From a virus: 35,243 bases of DNA. Positions 14,911-21,048 of this stretch are shown here, in pieces. A program made the translations under genes and the position numbers. Below the pieces are notes generated by a model. That model was not told the origin of the DNA, did no database searches, and saw only the letters and a list, made by a program, of their open reading frames with translations. Positions within the stretch are counted from its first letter, which is position 1. Each line of letters starts with the position of its first letter. The stretch covers positions 1-35,243 of IMG/VR virus record IMGVR_UViG_3300036046_000371; one strand, 5' to 3'.

Positions 14911-15825
14911 TCAGTCCTTCTTGCCCGCAGGGAAGGCCCATTCGGACACCTCGGCCGCCAGCTCGCGCTGGGCCAGGGTGGAGGCGTCCGGCAACTTGAA
15001 CTCCTCGCGCAGCGCGGTGAGCTGGGCTTGCACCTGGCCGACCAGGCCGGCCATGAAGACGGCATGCTGGTCGCGCTCATCGCCGTGGTTGGCCAGGGCG
15101 ATCAGGGCCTGGCGAAGATTGCCGAGGATGGCGCCCTCGGCGTCGTTGGCGATGCTGGTGGCCTCTTTCTTCAGCCGCGCCAGGTCCTCGTCCGGCGTGA
15201 GCTTCTTGATGCGGAGCAGGTCGCGCTCCAGCTTCTCGATGCGCGCCTGCTTCTTGTCGGAGACTGCCTTGTCCGCCAGGCGCTCCTGGCGCTCTTCGCG
15301 GACGGCAGCGCGCAGCTGACGCACGGACATGGTGGCAACGTCGTCGAGGGCAAGCTCTCCCGTTTGACCAAGCTCCAGTAGCTCGTCGAGTTGCTCGTTG
15401 TCCAGGATCAGCATTTCGGTGAGCTTGGAAACGCCAAGGGCGTTCAAATCCGCAGACGTCTGCGTATTTGAGAATCGGCGCGTCACCTGCATGTACTGTT
15501 GCGCCGCACGCTGCTCCAGCTTCAGGCGGTCCAATGTCGGCAGGAATGCACCGTGCGCGCAAGCCTCTTTCAGCAGGAGCAAGTAGCCTCCCAACTCGAA
15601 GGTCGCCATGCCAATGCGCCGGATGGCATCTTTCGCCGAGTTCTCCAGAACGGCGGGGTCAGTGCTGCCCTGGTAGTTGAGCTGCTTGGCCAGCGCGGCG
15701 ACGCGCTCGTTCTGTTCCAGCCTGGCCACAGCCAGCTGATTGGCGGCGGCGGTGTCGGCCTCCAGCGTGCCGGGCACGAGCGTGGCTTCCTTGACTTGCG
15801 GGACGGGTGTGGGTTTGCGGGGCAT
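14911..15825 (-). CDS. Early DUF3102-like protein preceding transposase A (304 aa)
   Basis: This 304-residue protein directly precedes A (stop 7 bases before the A start). Residues about 60-125 show the pattern IGMATFELGGYLLLLKEAC then HGAFLPTLDRLKLEQRAAQQ and YMQVTRRF, similar to the DUF3102/KfrA-like family found in phages and plasmids. The middle (165-215) is a long charged coiled coil (AAVREERQERLADKAVSDKK), and the C-terminus is helical. Related genes sit in the same place in B3-like phages. A DNA-binding or partition-like accessory role in transposition or immunity is possible but not known. Confidence 0.82.
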   Translation of the reverse strand: MPRKPTPVPQVKEATLVPGTLEADTAAANQLAVARLEQNERVAALAKQLNYQGSTDPAVLENSAKDAIRRIGMATFELGGYLLLLKEACAHGAFLPTLDRLKLEQRAAQQYMQVTRRFSNTQTSADLNALGVSKLTEMLILDNEQLDELLELGQTGELALDDVATMSVRQLRAAVREERQERLADKAVSDKKQARIEKLERDLLRIKKLTPDEDLARLKKEATSIANDAEGAILGNLRQALIALANHGDERDQHAVFMAGLVGQVQAQLTALREEFKLPDASTLAQRELAAEVSEWAFPAGKKD

Positions 15826-15851
15826 GTGATCTTGTTCGGGCTGTCAGTCGG

Positions 15852-16175
15852 TCAGAGGGGCGTTGCGTAGCGACGGTTCAGGTCGTCGAGGTTCTGGCGG
15901 GCGGCGTTCAGCTCGGTGGCTACGGTGATGCCGATGCGAGCCAAGGCCGGGCCCAGGCGCCAGCGGTTGGTGCCGGGCACCTGCTCGACGAAGCCGGTCT
16001 CGGCCGCGATGGCGGGCAGGTTCACGGACACCCAGGACGGGCTCACGTCGATGGCCTTAGCGATCTCGCCCGGGGCCAGGCCCAGCAGCACGTGGCCGGC
16101 CAGCAGGCGGTAGAGGTCGCAGCTCTTGCGGATGGGGGCGGACAGGGTCTTGTCCGTGGCGGTGGTGGTGCTCAT
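15852..16175 (-). CDS. Winged-helix DNA-binding protein (107 aa)
   Basis: A 107-residue protein with a clear winged helix: LYRLLAGHVLLGLAPGEIAK then AIDVSPSWVSVNLPAIAAET and a wing FVEQVPGTNRWRLGPAL. The order is similar to the N-terminal domain of IclR-type regulators. Such proteins recur in the early operon of Mu-like phages. Its start overlaps the stop of the 81-aa gene. It probably binds phage or host DNA; the target is unknown. Confidence 0.84.
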   Translation of the reverse strand: MSTTTATDKTLSAPIRKSCDLYRLLAGHVLLGLAPGEIAKAIDVSPSWVSVNLPAIAAETGFVEQVPGTNRWRLGPALARIGITVATELNAARQNLDDLNRRYATPL

Positions 16176-16417
16176 GCCGCGGCCTCCCGCGGCAGGCTGG
16201 CCAGCACGCGCTGCAGCTCGGTGGCCAGGGCCTGAGCTTCAGCGCGGGTGAGTGTCAGCGAGCTGTAGCAGCCGGCGGCACCGGCGCACAGGGTCAGGTC
16301 ACCACTGCGCGGAAAGTAGGTGACCGTCATCATGCGGCCGCGATGGCTGAACATCTCGGCGCTGTCCGTCGACGTGGGCACGAAGGCCGGCGGCAGGGTC
16401 GGGTGGCTGGTGCTCAT
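16172..16417 (-). CDS. Small hypothetical early protein (81 aa)
   Basis: An 81-residue protein starting MSTSHPTLPPAFVP. The central part is a beta hairpin (MMTVTYFPRSGDLTLCAG) and the end a helix (TRAEAQALATELQRVLASLP). It lies between two early genes with a four-base overlap downstream and three bases upstream. No family recognised. Confidence 0.7.
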   Translation of the reverse strand: MSTSHPTLPPAFVPTSTDSAEMFSHRGRMMTVTYFPRSGDLTLCAGAAGCYSSLTLTRAEAQALATELQRVLASLPREAAA

Positions 16418-16420
16418 GCC

Positions 16421-16615
16421 TCAGGCTCCCGCGCGGCGGGCGCGCTGCTCGGCCAGGATGGCCAGATTGACGATGCGGGCCTCGGCTTGGCGTGCATGGT
16501 GCAGGCACTGGCGGCGGGTGAAGTGGATCGAACCACCCTTCGCGGCCTGACTGCGCCAGTGCTGACGGCCTTGCGCCGCGTTGACGGCATGGTTGAACAG
16601 CTCGATGTCGGTCAT
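16421..16615 (-). CDS. Small basic hypothetical protein (64 aa)
   Basis: A 64-residue, basic, helical protein (MTDIELFNHAVNAAQGRQHW...) with a start that overlaps the stop of the upstream gene by four bases. It contains several His and one Cys but no clear metal motif. Likely a small early regulator or accessory protein. Function unknown. Confidence 0.68.
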   Translation of the reverse strand: MTDIELFNHAVNAAQGRQHWRSQAAKGGSIHFTRRQCLHHARQAEARIVNLAILAEQRARRAGA

Positions 16616-17091
16616 TGCTCAAACTCCAGTTCGGGCGTGGCGAAGGCCGCCACGTTCTTGTGGTGGTAGGCCACCTGTTCGAGGTGGGTGCGGAGGGCTT
16701 CCAGCGTGGCGGCCGGATCGGCCTGGCCGTTGGCCGCGTAAAAGTCGGTGAGCAGCTGCAGGGCCTGGGCACAGCCGGCGTTCAGCGCCATCAGCTCGCC
16801 AGGCTGCGGGGCCTTGCCGCGCGGCATGTCCACCAGCAGCTTGTTGCCGGTGGCGGCCAGCCAGCGCGTGACGAAGCAGCAGCCACAGGCGTGCTCGTAG
16901 GCGTGCACGTTGACCAGCGGCATGCGGCCGTTGGCGATCCACTTGTAGAGGGCCCAGTGGTCCTCCAGGCCCATGCGGTCGGCAATGCGCTCGACGCTGA
17001 GGCTGTGGCGCTCCAGGGCGTAGTCCTTGCAGGCCTTCAGCGCGCAGCGCAGGCTCGCGGGCTGGTAGGTCTTCCAATTGCGGCGCGTCAT
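16612..17091 (-). CDS. Early regulatory-like protein with putative HTH (159 aa)
   Basis: Chosen start is ATG 17091 (MTRRNWKTYQPASLRCALKA) with GAGG about nine bases upstream; a longer open frame upstream is the shadow of the plus-strand gene. Residues 30-70 read as a helix-turn-helix-like segment: LSVERIADRMGLEDHWALYK followed by WIANGRMPLVNVHAYEHACG. Proteins with this layout occur near the start of the early operon in Mu-like prophages of beta- and gammaproteobacteria and are often described as CII-like or phage regulatory. The C-terminal half is helical with no known motif. An inverted repeat covers its start region. Confidence 0.75.
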   Translation of the reverse strand: MTRRNWKTYQPASLRCALKACKDYALERHSLSVERIADRMGLEDHWALYKWIANGRMPLVNVHAYEHACGCCFVTRWLAATGNKLLVDMPRGKAPQPGELMALNAGCAQALQLLTDFYAANGQADPAATLEALRTHLEQVAYHHKNVAAFATPELEFEQ

Positions 17092-17129
17092 TGGAAAGCC
17101 CTCGCAGCCAGGCCCGAACGGGCTTCCAA
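17091..17129. promoter_or_regulatory. Inverted repeat between divergent early genes
   Basis: TTGGAAAGCCC (17091-17101) and GGGCTTCCAA (17120-17129) are inverted copies with one unmatched base, 18 bases apart, and enclose a second small palindrome (GCCCGAACGGGC, 17113-17124). They lie directly at the start of the 159-aa minus-strand gene and 80 bases before the plus-strand gene at 17210. An operator or an mRNA hairpin masking the start is possible. Confidence 0.5.
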
Positions 17130-17209
17130 ACAAAAGCCGCGGCTGCATCTGGTCAGGGCCAGTGCCGGCTGACAGAGTGGATGCCACCACGACACCGAAG
17201 GAGCGGAGC

Positions 17210-17590
17210 ATGAGCACACCAGACCTGCAGCCCAAGCAAGTGGCATGGCTGCGCGAGCAGGTGCGCCAGGAAGTCGAGCAGCGCGTAGCACCGCTGCGGC
17301 GCGAGCTGGACGGACTGGACGATTGGGCGAACGGTGTGTTCGCGGCGCTGCTGGACCTGCTGTTGCCCCTGCTGAAGTCGCACCCCGAGCTGGCCGGCAC
17401 GCTGGAAGCGCTGTGGAGCCGGGCCGCCGAGCAGTACGCCGAGCTGGAGCGCAGCCCGCAGCGGCGCGCCGAACTCCAGACCACGCCCGAACTGCTGGAA
17501 GCGCGCAAGATGCTGTACTGGGTGCTGGGCCAGCTGGGCCAGTGGCCGAGCAGGAAGGCGAAGCGACCGCGGCGCAAGCCGGTTTCGTGA
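17210..17590 (+). CDS. Opposite-strand hypothetical protein in early region (126 aa)
   Basis: A 126-residue protein on the plus strand, facing the early operon. ATG 17210 has a perfect AAGGAG six bases upstream. The product is acidic to basic helical: WLREQVRQEVEQRVAPLRRE, then LDDWANGVFAALLDLLLPLL, then LEARKMLYWVLGQLGQWP, ending in a strongly basic tail KAKRPRRKP. The codon use is like that of neighbouring genes. It is convergent with the Ner-like gene and divergent from the 159-aa gene, so it must be expressed separately from the early operon, perhaps from the lysogen. No family recognised. It could be a moron or a control gene. Confidence 0.72.
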   Translation: MSTPDLQPKQVAWLREQVRQEVEQRVAPLRRELDGLDDWANGVFAALLDLLLPLLKSHPELAGTLEALWSRAAEQYAELERSPQRRAELQTTPELLEARKMLYWVLGQLGQWPSRKAKRPRRKPVS

Positions 17591-17694
17591 CGGCCTTGGC
17601 ACTCCGCTGGGCGCACATCGGTCGCAGCTGCGCCGAGGTCGGGGTGGCGAGGGGATTCATTGATAGGATGGGCGTGTAACCGTCTGTCAGCCGA

Positions 17695-17886
17695 TCAGGC
17701 TGCGCTATCGGAGCTGGGCTTCAGGCCGAGCTTCACGGCGATCTCATGGGCCTTGCCGTAGTGGCCCTTGTCGAAGCCGTTCAGCACGCGCAGCACCTGG
17801 TTGACTCGGTAGCCGTTGTCGCGAGCCCATTGGCTGAAGGTCTGGCCGCGCTGACGGAATCGTTGTTTCACTTGGTCGGGGGTCAT
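17695..17886 (-). CDS. ner: Ner-like DNA-binding protein (63 aa)
   Basis: ATG 17886 with AGGAG eight bases upstream gives a 63-residue protein; a GTG at 17940 would add 18 residues but lies in the promoter. The sequence (VKQRFRQRGQTFSQWARDNG, then YRVNQVLRVLNGFDKGHYGK) is the small DNA-binding family that stands in for Ner/Cro in Mu-like phages. It is the first gene of the early operon and divergent from the repressor, so it should damp both early transcription and repressor synthesis after induction. Confidence 0.86.
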   Translation of the reverse strand: MTPDQVKQRFRQRGQTFSQWARDNGYRVNQVLRVLNGFDKGHYGKAHEIAVKLGLKPSSDSAA

Positions 17887-17927
17887 TGCCGTGGCTCCTG
17901 TGCCAAAGTTCGTTAGCAGTTGTTGTG

Positions 17928-17956
17928 ATTGTTTATCCACTTGGCGAATTCGTCAA
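17928..17956 (-). promoter_or_regulatory. Early promoter candidate (minus strand)
   Basis: On the minus strand TTGACG (17956-17951, 5 of 6 to consensus) is followed after 17 bases by AACAAT (17933-17928, 4 of 6). The -35 box lies inside the operator-like palindrome at 17940-17957, so repressor bound there would block polymerase. Transcription would start near 17921, about 35 bases before the Ner-like ATG. Confidence 0.62.
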
Positions 17957-17966
17957 GTGGCGAATT
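17940..17966. promoter_or_regulatory. Immunity operator: palindrome plus repeated half-site
   Basis: CTTGGCGAATTCGTCAAG (17940-17957) is an 18-bp palindrome with a single mismatched pair. The word TGGCGAATT occurs at 17942 and again at 17958, 16 bases apart, giving a second half-site next to the repressor start at 17975. This lies between the divergent ner and repressor genes and is the best operator candidate in the window. A -35-like TTGGCG at 17941 would place the rightward transcript start near the repressor ATG itself, which also lacks a ribosome site, so the repressor message may be leaderless. Confidence 0.7.
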
Positions 17967-17974
17967 TATTGCGT

Positions 17975-18331
17975 ATGCCAAAGAAGCCCGAACTGTCAGA
18001 AGAGGACGAAGCCCTACGCAGGGAGTTCGGTGATCGAGTGCGGACCACGCGGGAGGGCTTGGGCCTGAAGCCGCTGGAGTTCGCGGCCATCGGCGGGGTC
18101 AGTCAGGCTCACCAGTACCGCATCGAAGCCGGTGATCGCACTGCCGAGGTGCTGTACGTGCAGCGGCTGCAGAAACGGTTTGGGGGGTTGATCGTCAGCA
18201 TGCTGTTCGGCGAGTCGCCCGTGGGCCAGCAACCGAAGAGCGGGGGCGGAATCAGCTTGGTCAATCACGCTGCTGGATCGGTGCAAGTCGGTTATGCAGG
18301 CGGCAAGGTGAAGGTGAAGAAGGGGCAGTAA
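17975..18331 (+). CDS. Phage repressor, XRE-type HTH with GSVQVG tail
   Basis: Start chosen at ATG 17975 (MPKKPELSEEDEALRREFGD), giving 118 residues; the upstream in-frame extension overlaps the operator. Residues 20-65 are a helix-turn-helix of the XRE type: RVRTTREGLGLKPLEFAAIG then GVSQAHQYRIEAGDRTAEVL. The C-terminal end lacks a peptidase domain and carries AGSVQVGYAGGKVKVKK (100-116), which recurs in the next gene. Divergent from ner and flanked by an operator-like palindrome, it is the immunity repressor. There is no ribosome site before the start. Without a LexA-like protease domain, induction must work by other means than RecA-stimulated cleavage. Confidence 0.84.
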   Translation: MPKKPELSEEDEALRREFGDRVRTTREGLGLKPLEFAAIGGVSQAHQYRIEAGDRTAEVLYVQRLQKRFGGLIVSMLFGESPVGQQPKSGGGISLVNHAAGSVQVGYAGGKVKVKKGQ

Positions 18332-18420
18332 GTGCGGGAGTTGTTAGGGAGGGCGCTCGCTGCGCTCAAGAGCCTGAAGCCACAGCTACAAAACGAAGGG
18401 GCAGGCTCGGTACAAGTCGG
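18272..18420 (+). repeat. Direct repeat shared by repressor and next gene
   Basis: A 20-base stretch at 18272-18291 (inside the repressor) recurs at 18401-18420 (inside the following gene) with 17 of 20 bases identical, 129 bases apart. Both encode AGSVQVG in the reading frame of their own gene. A weaker third copy (NLQVG, then GSV) starts near 18488. This indicates duplication of a short coding module across the gene border. Confidence 0.75.
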
Positions 18421-18877
18421 CAAGGCGGGTGGTTCCGTCAAGGTCGTGAACATCAACCAGGCGGCGCCATTGCCAAGCGGCGGTGATGGCAATCTGCAAG
18501 TCGGCCAGGTGCAGGGCTCCGTGACGCACACGCGTGTGGTGCAGCAGGTTGTGCATCAGCACTTCTATGCGGCTGCTCCACCGCCGGCATCAGTCGAGCG
18601 CACCGCAGTTGCGCCGCCTCCGGCATCTGCTCCGCCGCAGCAACCGGCGAAGCAACGGACGGCGCAGCATCTGAGCCCGCTCCACAAGGAAGTGCTGACG
18701 CTGATGGAGCCGCTGCCCAAGAAGGTCCGCGTCGGCGTTCTGGAGTTCATGCGGCGAGAGTTCGGCACCGCGATGGTCAAGGAACTGCTGCCCCAAGAGG
18801 TGTACAGGGTGAAGCTGTACGTGCAGCAGGTCATCGCGAACCGGAAGCGCGAAGCTGCCACACACGAGTTTCTATAG
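18332..18877 (+). CDS. Repressor-partner protein with repeated GSVQVG motif (181 aa)
   Basis: GTG at 18332 follows the repressor stop with no gap, so translation is coupled. The 181-residue product has GAGSVQVGKAGGSVKVVNIN (23-42) and NLQVGQVQGSVTHTRVVQQ (54-72), both akin to the repressor C-terminus, then a Pro/Ala-rich linker (80-105) and a C-terminal helical domain (LHKEVLTLMEPLPKKVRVGV, then LEFMRREFGTAMVKELLPQE). The last domain faintly resembles the ORF6C-like domain of phage antirepressors. The shared beta motif suggests that the two proteins pair through it. A modulator, co-repressor or antirepressor of immunity is an inference. Confidence 0.75.
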   Translation: MRELLGRALAALKSLKPQLQNEGAGSVQVGKAGGSVKVVNINQAAPLPSGGDGNLQVGQVQGSVTHTRVVQQVVHQHFYAAAPPPASVERTAVAPPPASAPPQQPAKQRTAQHLSPLHKEVLTLMEPLPKKVRVGVLEFMRREFGTAMVKELLPQEVYRVKLYVQQVIANRKREAATHEFL

Positions 18878-18901
18878 GAAGCACCAGGGAGGTGAGTCAC
18901 T

Positions 18902-19351
18902 ATGCAAACAGCTTGCATCAAATGCGGCCATGTCAACCATCAGGCCAGCGGCTCGACCGATGAAGCCTGCCCACGATGCCATGTGATCTATGCGAAGGCG
19001 CGTCCGCGTCAGAGCGCCGAGGGGCGCGCGTCGGGCTTCGCGCCGACGACGATGTTCGGCGGCGATAGCGCCGACTATGTGCGACAACTGCGGACCGAGA
19101 GCCAGTACCCCGCATTTCGAACGGTCGCGGGCGTGCTGGCGCTGCTGGGCTATTTGCTGGGTATTTTGGTGCTGATTGCTGGCCTCGTGGCTGGGTGGCG
19201 CATGGGCAGTGCGGGAACGATGGTCGGTGGCCTGGTTGGTGGCTGCTTGATCGTGCTGTTGGCAAAGGCGGCCAAGGAGGCGGCACAGATGCTGGCCGAC
19301 TTGAGTGATGCCACCTTGCGCACGGCGCAACGACAGGAGCGCGGCGCATGA
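18902..19351 (+). CDS. Zinc-ribbon two-TM membrane protein (149 aa)
   Basis: The N-terminus has CIKCGHV and CPRCHVIY (C5, C8, C23, C26), a zinc ribbon. Residues about 70-120 give two membrane helices (VAGVLALLGYLLGILVLIAG and MVGGLVGGCLIVLLA), and the C-terminus is a soluble helix. GGGAGGTGAG lies upstream of the start. Bacterial membrane proteins of this shape are common and uncharacterised. It lies between the immunity genes and the lysis arm and overlaps the DUF4124 gene by four bases. It is probably a lysogen-expressed accessory gene; superinfection exclusion is possible but unproven. Confidence 0.8.
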   Translation: MQTACIKCGHVNHQASGSTDEACPRCHVIYAKARPRQSAEGRASGFAPTTMFGGDSADYVRQLRTESQYPAFRTVAGVLALLGYLLGILVLIAGLVAGWRMGSAGTMVGGLVGGCLIVLLAKAAKEAAQMLADLSDATLRTAQRQERGA

Positions 19352-19854
19352 AGTTTGGCCTCCTACCAGTTGCCTGCATGCTGGCCGCGCTGCACACGCC
19401 GGCAATCGCGATCAGTAAGTGCACTGGCCCTGACGGCAAGACCGTTTTCCAGGATGCGCCGTGTGCCGGCAAGGGCGAGAAGGTGGTGGTGAAGCCAGCC
19501 TCCGGCGAGGCTCCGCAGCAGGCAACTGCTGCCGGCGCGTCGTCAGAAGGCCAGCGCCTGCAGCAACAACTCAACCAGATGCAGTCCGAGCGACGGCGTC
19601 GCGACCTTGAGATCGCCCTGCCCAACGCTTATGCGGAACGGGCAAGCCACAGCGCAGCCTGCGATCAGGAGCTGAGCGCACTCCGGGCGAAGAAGGCGAT
19701 GGCCAACAACAACTTGGCCGGTGCGACCTGGCAGCAGTCGCTGTCGACCGAGATGGCAGCGGTTGCCTCGCGCTGCGAGACGCGCAACAACAACATCACC
19801 ACCAACATCGAAGCGCTGCGTAAGGAATGCCAGGCGTTGGGTGGGTGCAAGTAG
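19348..19854 (+). CDS. Secreted DUF4124-domain protein (168 aa)
   Basis: A signal peptide (MKFGLLPVACMLAALHTPAI, cleavage near residue 21) is followed by KCTGPDGKTVFQDAPCAGKG (24-43), the DUF4124 signature, and a helical, Gln/Asn-rich C-terminal region with three further Cys residues. DUF4124 proteins are periplasmic proteins frequent in proteobacteria, with no known activity. The start overlaps the membrane protein stop (ATGA), so the two are cotranslated and may act together in the envelope. Probable lysogenic accessory gene. Confidence 0.85.
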   Translation: MKFGLLPVACMLAALHTPAIAISKCTGPDGKTVFQDAPCAGKGEKVVVKPASGEAPQQATAAGASSEGQRLQQQLNQMQSERRRRDLEIALPNAYAERASHSAACDQELSALRAKKAMANNNLAGATWQQSLSTEMAAVASRCETRNNNITTNIEALRKECQALGGCK

Positions 19855-19913
19855 TCCAGCTCCGTCCGCTCGCCCTCGCGTGCGCGGGGGCGGGGGCGGT
19901 CGCTCTCTCGTTG

Positions 19914-19930
19914 TAAAGCGCTTTATTCGG
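19914..19930 (+). promoter_or_regulatory. Late-arm element, right copy
   Basis: TAAAGCGCTTTATTCGG, containing the perfect palindrome TAAAGCGCTTTA, ends 33 bases before the holin ATG at 19964. It matches 15 of 17 bases with the left copy at 8715-8731. TTTATT could serve as -10 box (4 of 6) without a good -35 box. It precedes the rightward lysis/packaging arm and is probably activated by the same regulator as the left arm. Confidence 0.65.
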
Positions 19931-19963
19931 TAGCACCGCACCCTGCTCGGCACAGTGGGGTGC

Positions 19964-20380
19964 ATGAGCCAAGCCCACACCCCCACTTCTCCCAAGTCGC
20001 TCGCTCGGCGCTGTGCCGCCAGGCTGAAGCGCCCGCCGCGCTTGAGCGGCTGGTTCCTGATCGCGCTGCTGCTGGCCGCGCTGGTCTGGGCCACCGCGCC
20101 GCAGCAGCTGCCGGTGAGCTTGTACAAGCTCAGCTTGGTGACGCTGGCCGGGGTGGTGGGCTATTGGCTGGACCGCAGCATGTTCCCCTACGCGCGGCCG
20201 GATGCCTTCTTGCCGGACATGCGCGAAGCCGGCGACTTCCTGGATCTGCCCCCCGGCGATTCCGCCTGCACGCTGCTGGTCGCACCGGATGAATCGCAGC
20301 TTCGGCTGGCCGGCACGGCGATGATCCGTCGCGCCCTGATCGTGGCGGCCACGATGTTGGCCATGGGGCTGGGCGCATGA
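19964..20380 (+). CDS. Putative holin (138 aa, three membrane helices)
   Basis: ATG 19964 begins MSQAHTPTSPKSLARR; a GTG nine bases upstream is an alternative. Predicted membrane segments lie at about 29-45 (GWFLIALLLAALVWATA), 53-69 (LYKLSLVTLAGVVGYW) and 121-137 (ALIVAATMLAMGLGA). It is the first gene of the rightward late arm and overlaps the transglycosylase gene by four bases. The pattern, with RSMFPYARPDAF after the second helix, is familiar from putative holins of B3-like phages. It would time endolysin release. Confidence 0.82.
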   Translation: MSQAHTPTSPKSLARRCAARLKRPPRLSGWFLIALLLAALVWATAPQQLPVSLYKLSLVTLAGVVGYWLDRSMFPYARPDAFLPDMREAGDFLDLPPGDSACTLLVAPDESQLRLAGTAMIRRALIVAATMLAMGLGA

Positions 20381-21048
20381 ACAGCGCCGCTACCGACTGG
20401 CGCCGGGTGCGCCGCTGCCGGCTCGAAAGGCTGGCGCGCTGGGTGGTGGCTGTCATGGCCACGGTGTTGGTGACGCTTCTGGCGATCGACGCCGCTCGTG
20501 CCGCCCCGGCCGATGTGCCACCCGCCGCCGTGCCGTACCGCGCGATGCTGGTCCGCGCGGCGCACTCGCAGTGGGGACTCAACGCACCGATTGCCGCGCT
20601 GGCGGCGCAGGTGCATCAGGAAAGCGGCTGGCGCCCCGCGGCGGTGAGCCGTGTCGGTGCGCGCGGCCTGGCGCAGTTCATGCCGGCGACGGCCAGCTGG
20701 TGGTGCGAGCTCAACGGCCTGGCCGCGGCCGACTGCCAACCGGAGAACCCGACCTGGGCGCTGCGTGCGCTGGTGGGCTTCGACAAGTACCTGTTCGACA
20801 GAACGCCCCGGCACTACTCGGACCATGACCGCCTGTGGGTGGCGCTGCGTGGCTACAACGGCGGGCTCGGCCACTGGAACGCGGAGGCACGCGCGTCGGG
20901 CGTGCGCCAGCCCTCGCGTGAACAGGTGGATGCAGCCTGCGGCATGGCCCGCCGCGCGGCCGTCCACTGCGCCGAGAACCTGGGCTACCCCCGCCGCATC
21001 CTCATTGAGCTGCAGCCGCGCTATCTGAAGTGGGGAGCCGCGCTGTGA
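20377..21048 (+). CDS. Lytic transglycosylase endolysin (SLT domain)
   Basis: A 223-residue protein with an N-terminal basic/hydrophobic signal or signal-anchor segment (WVVAVMATVLVTLLAIDAA, 22-40) and an SLT-type lytic transglycosylase domain. The catalytic Glu82 lies in QVHQESGWRP, followed by GARGLAQFMPATASWW (94-109) and the family motif ALRGYNGGLGHWN. It cleaves the peptidoglycan glycan strand during lysis. An ARA-AP site near residue 42 may allow signal peptidase cleavage. It is flanked by holin and spanin genes with short overlaps. Confidence 0.93.
   Translation: MNSAATDWRRVRRCRLERLARWVVAVMATVLVTLLAIDAARAAPADVPPAAVPYRAMLVRAAHSQWGLNAPIAALAAQVHQESGWRPAAVSRVGARGLAQFMPATASWWCELNGLAAADCQPENPTWALRALVGFDKYLFDRTPRHYSDHDRLWVALRGYNGGLGHWNAEARASGVRQPSREQVDAACGMARRAAVHCAENLGYPRRILIELQPRYLKWGAAL

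Noticed and set aside
17891-17974. N-terminal extension of the repressor
   Set aside because: The upstream in-frame ATG would put coding sequence across the operator/promoter palindromes and has no ribosome site; the phage-like sequence starts at 17975.
19880-19900. Terminator hairpin after the DUF4124 gene
   Set aside because: CCCTCGC/GCGGGGG can pair, but includes a G-T pair, is embedded in a G-rich run and lacks a T tract.
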